DNA of 64,000 bases from NCBI RefSeq assembly GCF_051020985.1, contig NC_135010.1:5330001-5394000 (forward strand), in the 5' to 3' direction. The notes under the pieces are model-generated. The model had not been told where the DNA came from and made no database searches. It was given only the letters and a program-made list of their open reading frames with translations. A program made the position numbers and the translations under genes. This document shows positions 43,152 to 55,109 of this stretch, one piece after another. Origin of the DNA: Nomia melanderi (taxonomy: Eukaryota > Arthropoda > Insecta > Hymenoptera > Halictidae). Positions within the stretch are counted from its first letter, which is position 1. The number at the start of each line of letters is the position of its first letter.

Positions 43152-43842
43152 CAGAGTTCTTCTCTTAAGAATTTCAGTAACTTGAAAATAAAAGTACAAC
43201 ATTCTTAAGTTCTTGTGAACATTTCATCTCATATTATCATAAAAACGATAAACGTTATATGAAATTATAATTTCCTCTTTTGTAATACTAAAAACCGGAC
43301 TTCCAACCCACAGGAAGTACAAAAAATAGGTAATATTTATATGTTTATGTAACTTTAAAACATGTAACTACTTTTTTCTTTACAAGTAACTTGGAAATAA
43401 CAAAAAAACAGATAATCAGTTTTTGAATTGGTTTTAATTGCCACAGGTTTCCTTCAGTACCAAAGTATTCCGTCAGATTTAATTTGTCGAAAGAACGTTG
43501 TGCCAATTGAAGTGACTGGATGTAATCGTTTTTCATTAAAAATGAAACTGAACACGACTACGCTCTGTATCGTTAACTTTCATCTCGTCGAACCAACTGC
43601 TACAAGTTTGTTTGAAAACCATTATTATCACAATACGCATCTGTATGCAAATTCACGTTTCTTGAACAGCGAGGGATGAAAGTAGGAATTAAATAGAAAT
43701 TCACTACTCCAACAGAGATTTCTATTACTAAATGAAGAAGAATATTAAATTATTGGTTAATTTAAAATTTTTTTAAATGAAATTTCTTCTTTAGTAACTA
43801 TCACAAATGATATTTTCATTTTTTACAACCTCCAAAATAATG
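43152..43842. other. No gene seen
   Basis: AT-rich. An 83-codon plus frame (43428-43679) shows no recognisable domain. Confidence 0.35.
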
Positions 43843-43982
43843 TTAACCCTCACTCGAGGGGTGACTCTCAGTCAAGTTAATTTATATGTTTCCTCATTGA
43901 TTAGTTTCGAAGAACATCGTTTATACCACATTGAAAAATGTTGAATATTTCTAGCGAAAAACTTTTGAGTGCAAAGGGTTAA
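43843..43982. mobile_element. T6 TTAA element (short form)
   Basis: Left TTAACCCTCACTCGAGGGG, right CTTTTGAGTGCAAAGGGTTAA. 140 bp. CGAGGGGTGACTC and the clean TTAA borders suggest a copy of the same short form as 43017-43151, with diverged interior. Confidence 0.7.
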
Positions 43983-44544
43983 TATTAATATTAATTCCTA
44001 TTCCAATCATTTTTTATTTTTTTTACTCTTTCAGTCATTAATCATTTTTCAATTCTTCCAAGCATACTCCTATATTTAAAGAAAAATGCAAGGAAATCGT
44101 CAACAGTGTTCCCATTCTTCCAATTACATTTCAAATGCCTAGACAAAAGCAACGACTGCAGTTAAGTCAAAACACGATCAATCCATAGACAAACGGTGAA
44201 ACGGCGCGCATTAAGCACGGGAAACGTGAGCTATCAGTAACACGCACCGTTGTCCGAACGAAGCCGGACGGCAACACGGAAAGAAAACCCACACGACCTG
44301 CCGATATAAATTCTAATATAATTATAAAAGACACGACAAATCGCCGGCCATTATAGCCCCGGCATGGAATTTATGATCAGGCCGTGGTCCGCCGATTGCC
44401 CGATTGTCGTAGATTACGAGGGCAGGGCGCAACGATAATAATACCGGGCAATGGCGGCGGCAGAGAAACATTTGGAGGAACGACGGGTTTCTATTGGAAT
44501 GCTCTGAGATGAAGACTTCACGAAAGTTTCTCTTTTACGAATGT
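43983..44544. other. No gene seen; CpG-rich island
   Basis: About 44180-44490 is CpG-rich, with GGCCATTATAGCCCCGGCAT and nearby GC words. No frame of note. Confidence 0.4.
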
Positions 44545-44895
44545 TTAACCCCTTCTCCTATTATATCGTGTCAGATACGTGATGATTTTTAACCGAATTC
44601 GACAAATTTAGATGTCATTTATTTATTTCTCATGTAAATGAAATATTACTTTGCATGTTCCTAAATTAATTTCTTCAATGATTCCATAAGGAACCCTTCT
44701 CTTTTGAGTAGTTTTGGAAGAAGGATTACGCGATTTGGTATCGTAACAGAAAAATTACGTTTACTCTAAAAGTTAAAGATTCATAACAGACAACTACTAT
44801 TTCATTTATATGAAAAATAAATAAATAGCAGTTAGATTCGTCGAATTCGGTTGAAAATTTTCGTCACGAGTTTGCCATGACATTATAAGAAAAGG
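44545..44895. mobile_element. Two T5 halves in head-to-head inversion
   Basis: The left half (TTAACCCCTTCTCCTATTAT, GTGTCAGATACGTGATG, CCGAATTCGACAAATTTAG) is repeated in inverse at about 44790-44895 (CGAATTCGGTTGAAAATTTT, CGTCACGAGTTTGCCATGAC). Between them lie about 130 bases, part of which (ACGTTTACTCTAAAAGTT) is also T5 interior in inverse. Either two copies inserted in opposite orientation or one copy was duplicated as an inversion. Confidence 0.7.
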
Positions 44896-45419
44896 AAACA
44901 AAAAAAGGAAAAGATACAATTTTAACAAAAATATTAAAAATGAAATATAAATTGTAAATATTTTATGGGTCATAAATGATCCAACGTCGGTTTCTCGCGT
45001 CACTGCTAGACGGCCAGCCATCCGAGGGTTAATTGAGAAATAACAGTCGCCTTTTTGCTAGCCAGAGTCCCAGCCCCCTAATTTCATTTCGCTTTCTGGA
45101 GATCGCTTCCCATGCAAGCACGGCTTCAATTATAGATCCCTCGAGCATCGCGTAAAAACGCGTATGTCACGGAGTTTTTCGGACCGTGAGCCGAATTCGT
45201 GGCGTGACCGATCGCTTTTGCTTCAGAAGAACCTGGAATCGCTAAAGGAGAATCGCTGGAGTGGCTAAAAACTTTCTGGGAAAGGAGAGCTACTGAACTT
45301 TCGGGCGAGAGCTGATGAAGACGTTGCCATAACGGTATCGAAACTCTCGACTAATTGTAATTAACCTGTTAACCCTTAACCGAATGTGCTGTCAGTACAG
45401 TGACTGGCCAGTAGTGTCC
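44896..45419. other. No gene seen; CpG-rich island
   Basis: About 45060-45350 is GC-richer. Near 45361-45420 several TTAA sites occur within 60 bases (TTAACCTGTTAACCCTTAAC), probably remnants of element ends. Confidence 0.4.
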
Positions 45420-45655
45420 TTAACCCCTTGCCTTACGATTTCTTTTAACTCAAATAATCCTGCTTGCGCAATTTAATTTTCTCTCAACTTTGTGAGCATA
45501 ACTATTGTAGAAAAAACTGAAGCATTACGGGTGCGACGAAATTTATTTACAAAAATTAAAAAAATTATTTTGGTCACGATGCTGCAGATTGATAGATAAT
45601 TTACCAAGTCAAAATTCGCGCGAACACCACGTGTCATTTCCACTCAAGGGGTTAA
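45420..45655. mobile_element. T5/T12-type TTAA element
   Basis: Left TTAACCCCTTGCCTTACG is T5-type. Right TTCCACTCAAGGGGTTAA resembles the T12 end (CACTCAAACGGTTAA). 236 bp with clean TTAA on both sides. The interior ATTACGGGTGCGACG is not shared with other copies here. Confidence 0.65.
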
Positions 45656-45715
45656 CATTAAATTCAACCCTTACTATTTTTGCGCTTACCAATTTATCCT
45701 TCTGCCGCTTTATTC

Positions 45716-45931
45716 TTGATACATTGACTGTCACGAGAATTTCCAGCTTTGTATAGTAATATAGTAATATAGTAAACTTATTCTTTCAGAACAAAGATAA
45801 ATTGTATTAGAAATAATTATTAATGATTTGGTACCATAGTACTCATATTACCAAATATTTTTATTCGACATAAATTTTCCTAATTGTTCACGAACAATGT
45901 GGAAGCTCCGGTCATCGATAGCGGCAGTTAA
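45716..45931. mobile_element. T4 TTAA element with a 9-bp triplication
   Basis: ACATTGACTGTCACGAGAAT begins it and CGGTCATCGATAGCGGCAGTTAA ends it, matching 15601-15793. The left TTAA has decayed (TTGA). Inside, TATAGTAA-type 9-base units are repeated three times at about 45752-45776, absent from the other T4 copies. Confidence 0.65.
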
Positions 45932-47771
45932 CGTTCATGATTACCTAAAAGGACAAGAGTTTCCATATTCATAATAAATCTACTTGAACTGCATATCTGT
46001 ACATACTAAATACATATATCGTACTCTAAACGAACACAACTATAAACTACATATCTACTATTACTACTATTATATCTAACCGTATATGTTTGACCATTAA
46101 ATATTAATTAAAAGGAAACAGTTCCTTCTTACTGTCTTTCCCTTATTTATTTACAGTTGGCAACAGTGAGAAAAATTTGTTTGCATAAATAAAATTCAAT
46201 AAAGAAAAAAAAATCACATTTATAAAATTCGATAGTAACAGTCGATAATAAAACGAAAAAAACTCGTAATTTGTAAGCCCATTCATCCTCAAAGGTTTAT
46301 AACCACGAAAGCTGCTCTCGAAACAATTGCCCACAGCAAATTCGTCGAAATTAGAAAATGATCCCTCAAAAATTCTTCTCTGCACACGTACAATAAGTCT
46401 CGAAAACCATATCTCTCCCGAAGGATGATAAATTCATAAGATATCCATCGAAAACTGGATGACTCGCGTCCTCGTGGATATAAACCATAAAGTAATTCGC
46501 AACGTGAAATTTCGCTTGATGAATATCGTCGTTCAGAGTGCTCATGATTCGCATTGATCGTCGTTCGTCGACGTGGAACGCCGAACGCGTGTTAACGTAA
46601 AATATTAACGACGCATTAATGGTGATGGCCAATTAAAATGAGTCAGTAGTTCGGTTCCGCGTTACAGCGCGACGTTGGTGGGAAAGAAAGGAGCGAGAGC
46701 AAAAGTGGGAACATCTCTGCGAGATGGACAAGGACAGGATCACCACAGGAACAAAACGAGAAAAGGGGCCTTATTTATTTATAACCTCAATTTCTCTCCG
46801 GTTAAGCGATTATCAGTCCCAAATGTTCGGCCAAAATTGCCCAGGCCCGGCCGGCGACGCTATCTGACGCTCAAATCGCCGGCAGCGCAGGTTTTTGTGT
46901 GATCGGAACGAAATAATTGCCGATCGAGCTTTCATCGGCCGCTCCGCGGGACAGTCGGATCGCCGCTGTATGTAAGTACAATCGGTTTCTCTGATTTTTA
47001 TCGATTCCATCCGCGCACCTTATTCCAAGCAATTTCGGGAGAATCAGTGGTAATTAAAATATGGAAATTGGCAATGTTACTTGTTATGAGATAAAGATGT
47101 TTCACCTTTTTTTTTGGAAGTAACGTTTCCTTCTGTTAGGATTGGTCTGTGAGTTTTGTAAGATACGAATTTGTGGTTGTGAAAGATTTAATGTTGACGA
47201 AAGTTGAAAATTTAGTAATGCTCGTGTAAAGTTTTATAAACAGTGAAATGATTGATAGAGAAAATTGACATGTGTGTTTAATACTTTTATATTTGTACGA
47301 ATGAATGAATTTTACACGTTTGGAATCGGTTTGAATATGAAAGATATAATTCATATAAAAAGGTATAAATATTATATGGGTCCAAATTAATTAATAAAAA
47401 TTCATAATAAAATTAATAATAAAATTAATAATTGTTTTAATAAAAAAAATTCAAATAAATATTAGAACCTTTATAGTATACTTATATTTAGGTCTAGATT
47501 AAATATTGTTTCATTTCATTTTCTCGATTTTCGAGAAAACGACATAACATAAGTTTTACGTATTAGCAGTCAATTAGAGTACAAAGTACACTGTGTCATC
47601 AAGACTTAACAAATTTCCAATATTCAGCTACTAAATACATTCTATTGGAATGTCAAAAATAGAACCACACGAGGGAAACCAAAGTAATATTAATGTTTAT
47701 TCAATTCCTGTCACAAAATTCTATACAAAATCGTAGATTGTCAAAAGTTAAGCTTTGCCAATGACGTAATG
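45932..47771. other. No gene seen; CpG-rich island
   Basis: AT-rich, except about 46520-47010, which is CpG-rich. A (TAATAAAAT)-like simple tract lies at about 47395-47440. Frames of 75-88 codons are unrecognised. Confidence 0.4.
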
Positions 47772-48018
47772 TTAACACATGGACCGCCACAGTGGTCACC
47801 GACAATCGAAACTTCCAAAATGCTTGAAGAAAATTACACGAAGGAAACTGTTATCGAACCAAAATATGCAATAACACAAGTAACTAAATAACACCATTAC
47901 TCAAGAACTACGATACCAAACCGTTACTAACAAATTCCAATATCATTTGCCTTCTTTACGAAAGAACAAGTAGTATTATACGAAACATTCCAAATTCCGT
48001 TGGCGGTCAACGCGTTAA
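47772..48018. mobile_element. T4 TTAA element, intact ends
   Basis: Left TTAACACATGGACCGCCACA then GTGGTCACCGACAATCG, right TTGGCGGTCAACGCGTTAA. 247 bp. The best preserved T4 copy; use it as the reference for the family. Confidence 0.8.
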
Positions 48019-48663
48019 ATCAACGATATGAAAATTCAACGAAGAAAGAAGAAAAAGAATCAATCGATCAAATCCATATTTTTCGAAAAACCCTTTGGTC
48101 TTTTGGTTCGCAGTGAAAATAGTACGTTAATCGACGGTAATTTTATTGTTGACAAAGTGGTCGTTCCGTGGCGGTGCTTGGGCGTGCTAGACACGAGTGA
48201 CTGCCGGGACAAGCCGACGAGGTATGTGCTAAAGAACGATTACGACGCGGTTCGGGGAGCAGCCGTGCGCGTCAAAAACTGTTTGTCGCAGTTCCCGAAG
48301 CTATAACAGGCTAGCTTTTTTCCCTCCAGTGTCCACGTAACTTCCACGAATCCCCGTGAACGATGACAATTACCGTCCGGGATCGACGGAACAAAAGAAA
48401 AAGGGACGAACGGGGAAAAAGGCGCTCGTCCGGTGGCCGAAGACTTTCGAAATTGAATTATAACCAGGGACTTCTTCGGTTTTATTTCGATTTTTTTATT
48501 TTGACAGCAATTCGTTTAGAGTCCAGCGTCACATACGTGTGATTACCGTTGCTATGGTGATAGTAACACATATTTTGCGCTTTATATACTCTGTTGTTGC
48601 TTTGGCTATATCAGAATATACATATCGATAGTCTTGTCGCGTTGTACATACTAGATTGTATTT
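48019..48663. other. No gene seen; CpG-rich island
   Basis: About 48100-48460 is CpG-rich. A 92-codon plus frame (48028-48306) starts just past the T4 element, has a Lys/Arg-rich start and no recognised domain. Confidence 0.35.
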
Positions 48664-48967
48664 AAATGTATTACTCTCTATATAATTATTACTAAACAAG
48701 ATTAGTGTACTTACTGTGACTTCGCTGTAGATTCTTTTAAAATGTATTACACTATACAAAATTATTAATAAATAAAATTTGTGTACATATTGTAACTTTG
48801 CCAAAGATTGTTTTGGAATGTATTACTCTATATAAAATTATTAATAAACAAAATTGATGTACGGATTGTAACTTCGCCAGAGATTGTTTTAGCATTCACC
48901 ACTCTATACAAAATTAATAATGAACAAAATTAGTGTATATACTGTGACCTTGTCAGATCACTGAAGT
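48664..48967. repeat. 76-bp minisatellite, four units
   Basis: Units start at 48664, 48740, 48816 and 48892, each exactly 76 bases apart, with the pattern AATGTATTACTCTATA..AAATTATTAATAAAC then GTGTAC..TTGTAACTTCGCC. The fourth unit is the most diverged (CATTCACCACTCTATAC). The even period and substitution-only divergence indicate old unequal crossing-over. A 91-codon minus frame here is a shadow of the array. Confidence 0.9.
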
Positions 48968-49048
48968 AATTTCCATCACAAAAGGTTAATATTATTTCAG
49001 TTCTACCTTCCAGGACTAATCAAAACCGATATCAAAATCATACCGGTA

Positions 49049-49210
49049 TTAACCGCTTACTGCAAATTAACCGTTTCTATATAAATGAAAAGCTGTTATT
49101 AGGAAAAATTGAATGGTAACAATCTTATATTAATAATCAAATGGAAACATAAGCAGTGATTGACTTAAAGTTCTTAATAACGCTGCACATCGAGAAAACT
49201 TCTGCATTAA
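49049..49210. mobile_element. T12-like TTAA element
   Basis: TTAACCGCTTACTGCAAATT starts it. TTATTAGGAAAAATTGAATG is shared with 29569-29756. It ends at the TTAA that begins the next T1 copy. 162 bp. Confidence 0.55.
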
Positions 49211-49412
49211 CAGTAGAACTATCATACCAATCAAACTGACTGATTTCGATATTTTTGTTTCGCATTAAATATCCGAAATAATTTTAAAAAATAGATAGTA
49301 TCCCCTTAATACTATAATCAATATATGAAGAAACCAAGCAAAAACCAATTCTTACAATTTTCATAAGAATTACATATTAATCACATTAAACGGTCGGTAG
49401 TTCTAGCGTTAA
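49207..49412. mobile_element. T1 TTAA element
   Basis: Left TTAACAGTAGAACTATCATA, right CGGTAGTTCTAGCGTTAA. The interior AAATATCCGAAATAATTTT, AATACTATAATCAATATATG and ATTACATATTAATCACATTA is typical. 206 bp. Confidence 0.8.
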
Positions 49413-49488
49413 GATCTTGTGTATCACAACCGCGATTACATTTGGGAGTATTAAAAATACATAACCTTGCAAAAGAACAAGAATGTTA

Positions 49489-49711
49489 TTAACATTAGAA
49501 CTACCGCGCCCATCAGAGTGGCGAGTTTCTTTCCTTATTTCGCAATGATTGATATCTTAAAAGCATTGAATATTCGAAATGATGTTGAAAATAAATAGTT
49601 TCATTTGAATACTATAATTAATATCTGAAGAAACTAAAAATGATCTATTGTCACAATTTTTATAGGAGTTACATAAAAATCGTATTCAATACTCGGTAGT
49701 TCTAGTGCTAA
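49489..49711. mobile_element. T1 TTAA element
   Basis: Left TTAACATTAGAACTACCGCG, right CGGTAGTTCTAGTGCTAA. TTGATATCTTAAAAGCATTG and TTCGAAATGATGTTGAAAAT are preserved. 223 bp. Its uninterrupted ATCTTAAAAGC is the empty-site equivalent of the insertion at 56059. Confidence 0.85.
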
Positions 49712-51453
49712 GAGGTTATGTCCTTGATTATAACCCAGAGACGGCCGGTTGATTCACGACGCAATTAAACGGTGATAAATAAATTTATTCGCTGAAAAAA
49801 ACGGGTGTCGTCCACGACCGAACGAGGCGGGACTCGTTTTCTGGAAAAACCGTTGAGTTACGGTCCCGCGAGCTGAATTTATCCCGACGGAAAGGATGAA
49901 ATTGCCGGCTGGGCTCGGTGCATTAATCCTTTGCGGTCGAATGCCGCCGTAATGGCGGCTTCGAATCTTAATATCTAAAATCGAAAACTGCAAATGAATA
50001 ATTTAATTATTCAAATAACGGCTGACCGATATATGGTTTTCTTCTTTTCCAGTATTTACGGCCCCGTTGCATAATTCAGTTTCTTAGGGTGCGTTCAAAG
50101 CGGAGCCGCAACGCGATGCGACGCTTGATCGAACCGGCGATGAGAGCGACGCGAATGTAACGAATAAGTGTTTTACTTTTCTAATTGAAGTCTTTGCGTT
50201 GAGGCGACGCGTAACGCTACACTTAGCAAGTACTTGATAACAGAGATTTTTCCGTGACCAAACGGAACTCGACAGATTGTGTAGAAAGGGATCTCGAGAG
50301 AGGAATAGATAGCACTAAAGGTAGGAGTATGTTTATTTGAACTTATAAATAAGAATAAATAAAGTATAATAATAAGAAATAATATATAATAACAATAAAT
50401 AAATAATAATAAAAAAGTATATATTATGTATTGTTTAATATTTATTTCTATTAAGTATTGCAAGAATCTATTTTTCTGCATTATAATTAGGATTCTCAAC
50501 CTCTTGTCAAGTTAGAAATAAAATACTATTTTTCTATTATCGGTGTTTCCTGTTCAAATTTCGAAGAGAACCATAAGACAAGGGTGCAACCATTACTGAT
50601 AATAAACAAATAAATAATATAAAAGTAGAAACGATTCGAAAAGTTAGATCGTTTAGACAACAGTCCAGTAACTCTTCCATTATTAAACGCAAAAACTATA
50701 AGCAATTAAAAAATAATTACCTCCCAATCTAAAAATACTTTAACTATAAACTTTCAAACAAAGAACAATTTAGGAAAAGTAAATTCTAAAAAGTCACATA
50801 TAATAGTCAAGCCCTTATAACGATCTATGTGTATCAATCATACCAAGAGCATCGAATCTGCGAAAGAACGCGAACAAAGCGAATCACGATTTTCGAGAAA
50901 GACTCTTATTTACGAACGAAAGTAAATTTAACGAGGGAGATTAAATGAATAATGTTGAAAGAATGCTTGCGGGGATAATTTTCGATTAAATATTTGTTAC
51001 GGACCTCGTGTTACACAAAACTCGCTTCACTCCAAAGTTATAGCCGCTATAGGAATTTCTTACACTTTCACGCGGACGGTGTAATGTATTCTGCGCTGGC
51101 GGCAAAAAAAGAACAGGGAGAAAAAAACGCAGGAAAAACATCGGTAACTTAAATTACTGGCGAGCGACTTCCGCGATTGTTCCGACAGGATGGAACAACG
51201 GATATCGTTTCTTTGACGGTCGAGTTACAACACGATGCTCATCTTCGGGACGGTTATATCGCGATAAGAGAAACAAGGTTGATTTCCACGGCCAGCTTGC
51301 AACTAGGTTATTTACTCACAGTTCCGTTTTGAGATAATCGCTGCTCCGCCTTTATAGCATCACGCTCCGAACGTCCATTAGAATATGCATAAGTCGTATA
51401 ACTTCTCGTTAAATCGAACAAGAATGTTCTCAACATGGTGTGTACAGGGTGAA
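49712..51453. other. No gene seen
   Basis: CpG-rich at about 49740-49970 and 50090-50220, AT-simple sequence (ATAATAATAAGAA-type) at about 50345-50425, then mixed. The minus frame 50173-50499 is a product of the low-complexity tract. About 51170-51370 is another GC-richer patch. Confidence 0.4.
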
Positions 51454-51685
51454 CCAGGAACTACACTGGAATGAAAACAAATTTTGCATCGATTTATAAA
51501 AATACGATTTTCACACGAAGTGTTAGAAAGCAGTTTTTTAAATTTTAGATTAAAACTAGAATAATCGAGCCAGGAACTACACTGTCGGAGAAGTGTAAGT
51601 GTTTTGCATCGATTTGTAAACACTCGATTTTTATTCAAAGTGTTGGAAGGCAATTTTTAAAATTTGTAATTAATACTAAAATAGA
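51454..51685. repeat. 116-bp direct tandem duplication
   Basis: CCAGGAACTACACTG starts both units, at 51454 and 51570. TTTTGCATCGATTTRTAAA, AAGTGTTRGAARGCA and TTTTTAAATTT follow in order in each. Divergence is moderate (about one difference per 5-6 bases by eye). It is preceded by TGTACAGGGTGAA, a phrase common at repeat ends. Confidence 0.85.
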
Positions 51686-51852
51686 AATTGTGACAATAGA
51701 TTTTTTTCGGTTTCTTCGTACATTGATTATAGTACTGAAATGAAACTATTTATTTTTCAAATCATTTTGGATATTTCCATTAAAATATCAATAATTACAA
51801 ATAAAAAAACTGAAACCCGTCATTTTGAGAGGTACGATCATTCTATTGTTAA
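51672..51852. mobile_element. T1 element, left-truncated
   Basis: The T1 interior starts abruptly (AGAAATTGTGACAATAG) at the end of the 116-bp array and continues through TCGGTTTCTTCGTACATTG, ATAGTACTGAAATGAAAC and CCCGTCATTTTGAGAGGTAC to TTAA at 51849-51852. Confidence 0.65.
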
Positions 51853-54849
51853 TAATAAAATTTTAGAATTTTTGATTTTATGTTATACTTATCGGATAAA
51901 AAAAGGAAAACACTTTGATTATTAGTTTCACAGTTATTTGCATCCGAATGCAAAGGTGTCGTTCGATAACTCTTGGTAAAAATAATGTTAAAGAAATGAA
52001 ATAATTTTTCATATTTTTTGATAAATAAACATACTTTGATGCATCGAAATTAAAAAATTCTAAGAAGATTATTCGATTATGTCTTTTAATAATATAAAAC
52101 CAAAGAAAAATTATATATCTGTTTATTAAAAAATGCCTCTTCACATTTATTTCATTTATTTTTTTAATCTGTGTAAATATTTTTCGTACATTCTAGTATA
52201 TTCAATATTCTATATTTCTTGACCAAGCAAAGTAATTATATAATTTACAAATAATTATATCAATCTTTAAAATATGAGAATGATAAATATCTTACTTCCT
52301 TGTACTATTAAATTCCTACTATTATTAAGTTGTATTTTCATAAAAGCCTGAAATGGTCAGAAACTACAAACTATGCATATTATTTCTGAGCTGGAAGATA
52401 AATTTCAATTCATATGAGACGATAAATGAGAAAATGGCAGCAATACATGCTTTCAGAATTAATCGAAAATTTATCTAACCCGCATAACAATATATTCGTG
52501 TAGATAGTCAATTGGAAATAGCAAATAGCATTGTATAATACACAATAAAATATCATGTACCGCTGAAAAATCGTTGAAACAAACATTACATTGTCCATCA
52601 GCGGATCACATAAGTTGACGGCATGTTTCTTACGAGTGAAAACGATTGGGTTTCTAAACACGATTCAATTAAATTTTTTCACCGCCAGAAGCACTGATAC
52701 TTAACTTACGCCTATTTCCACAGGGAGCGTTGTAAACGACAGGTTTTTAAGAAATATGAATTAATAAATAAACGAATAAACAAAATTTATTCGTTTACAT
52801 AATGCAATAAAAGTCCGGTAGAATCTTGGAAAATGTACTCTCACGATATTTATGAGGAATTACAGTTCTGACCCATGGTAAAGTTTCTTTTTCACCGTTA
52901 GTTTTCGTGTTTAGTCTTTAATATGCAGTTTCAAAAATAGATGCAATACGCAATAAATGGATTGCTGATTTTTATGCATCCGTGGCATTAGCGAATTCGT
53001 AAACTACAAGAATACGTTTCGATTGACAGACATTAACAACATTTATGCAGAATTTTGAAAGAACTTCTTAGATACTGAAATAATTTCTTCCTTTTCCTTG
53101 GTTTTTATAGAATAATCTATGAAAATGGAAAGTCCAATAAACATCCGCTATTTGGGAATAATTTGTAAATAGCAAGTGAAAAATATTCATTTTTTTTCAT
53201 GCGCGTATCATTTATTTATATGTTAATATCCTTTTTATATGAAAATTACATCGAGTTGCTGGTAATGTCAGTGAGAAAAAGCTTCAAGTACTAAATGATT
53301 GTGAAGATATTATGAAGTTTTTAAACGACAATGGATATTTTGCGTTTCGATTTGCAATGTTATATAAACAGAGAAACGGAATTTATTTGCACAAAATTTT
53401 TATTTTTGAAATGAACCTTCAATTTTCGTTATGTGAATAGTCGAATTTGGGGATTTTGTCCACAGGCGGTCGAACTATCCGTCTGGTAGTTCTAATGTTA
53501 ATTTGTAACGTGTCAGCCCACCCTGTACATTCTCAGCGTGTCAATCGCTCGAAACCGTCGGCCCCGAGAGATTGCCGGTAGTAAACGATCTCTCCTCCCT
53601 TTTGTTTTTCGCCGATTCCCGATGGAAATCTTGACAAATTTCCAGGAAACCTGTGAACCGCGATGATATTCATCTTTACGATCGCCGCGTTTACGGTTCT
53701 CGCCGATAAGTTCATTTCTATATTCCACGGTAATTATACGATCTACGATCGATAAATCACGCAAAGCCGAGGCTAATTAGCCGGTGAATAAAAAGTCTCG
53801 AAGAAACAAAGAGAGAACGATGGAGATGAAGAACGAGAGACGAGCAGAAAGGAAAAAGAAATATTAATTGTCAACTTAATGTATACACGTAACCGTCCGC
53901 GGAATGTTTAATAACTTCTTCGCGTACCATTGTGCTCGGACTCCCGTTATGCTAATTATAGTACGCGGAGTAAAATCGTGGCCCGGGATTAAATAGAATT
54001 AAAATTCAATGTGCGCCGTTCCAGCAGACGCCGCGATGCCTAATCACGGCTCGCTACTGTTCGCTAAAATAATTACCGACCGCTGCGCGTATTTATTAGG
54101 GGAACAATATCCGGGATTAACGGTGGTTACAATGAATCAAAGGGTTACGCGTGAAATTCAGGTCGACCGGTCCCTGCTGGGACAAATGATCGATGTTTCC
54201 GCAATTTTTCTTTGTCGCTTGTAAATAGCTGTCATTGATTTAACACTGGAACTAAGTGCCTAGCAATTAGTGTGACTTATTCATAATTTTTTAATGGAAA
54301 TTGGAACGATACAGTGCTTGAAATTTGAAGATTGTTGTATTTGTACAAATATAGAAATTTAGTTTGCATTCTCAGACAGTTTGACACGTCTGGTAATTAA
54401 ACCAAAAGCTTTAGAAGCATTGTAGAGTAAAATGTATGATATTTCATAGAAATGGTCTGTAATAAGAGATTAATTTTAAGCTTGGTTTTCAAAAAAAGAA
54501 ACATATTAGGTTCTTAGCTTAAAAGGAATATATTATCTTGTTTGAATCTTTTATTAGGACCAAGGAACAAAAGTTTAAAGGAACATTCTTGCAGTTAGAC
54601 ATAGGACAATTAGTTAAAGGTGGAAAATGTACCGAAGAAAAATTCGTAGATCCATAGACCATTTCTCCAGAAATTACATCAATTAACCCTGCTAAACGTA
54701 AATATATACGAATTAATTCAATCCTTCTAAATGTAATACTTCTAATAAATATAATACTTTATTCAAATCCAAAAGCATCCTTAAAAATATGAAACTACAT
54801 CTAAGTTAAAAGCACCAAACAAATGGAACTTTAAAAAATATCTATAACT
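51853..54849. other. No gene seen
   Basis: AT-rich to about 53500. A CpG-rich island spans about 53510-54230, with frames of 60-83 codons in several phases and no domain. TTAACACTGGAACTAAGTGC at 54240 looks like another TTAA-type end; the likely partner TTAA at 54397 has a poor inverse. Confidence 0.4.
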
Positions 54850-55109
54850 TTAACACTAAACTGGCACTTGGTATGTACCAATTCCCACCGCAATCCGCCA
54901 AATAATTGGTTACAAAATAAAAGTAAACAAATTACACAGTCAATTTTTCTTAGAGGAAACAAAGACAAAGGAAAAAACAACAATTGAAAAACTGATTAAT
55001 CTGATAATATAAAAATTGATAAATAGTTAAATGAATGGAAGAAAACGTAGAATGTCAAATCATATTTTGAAACCCGTCATTTGACCGTTCGCGTGACGTT
55101 TAATGTTAA
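54850..55109. mobile_element. TTAA element, unassigned family
   Basis: Left TTAACACTAAACTGGCACTT, right GCGTGACGTTTAATGTTAA. The inverse match covers about the first 12 bases (TTAACAYTAAAC) and then fades. 260 bp. CCCGTCATTTGACCG near the right resembles the subterminal phrase of T1. Confidence 0.55.

Noticed and set aside
48529..48804. 91-codon minus-strand frame
   Set aside because: It reads through the 76-bp minisatellite and repeats its own sequence accordingly.
54240..54400. TTAA-bounded segment beginning TTAACACTGGAACTAAGTGC
   Set aside because: The right TTAA at 54397 has a poor inverse of the left end, so the pairing may be accidental. Only noted in the region entry.
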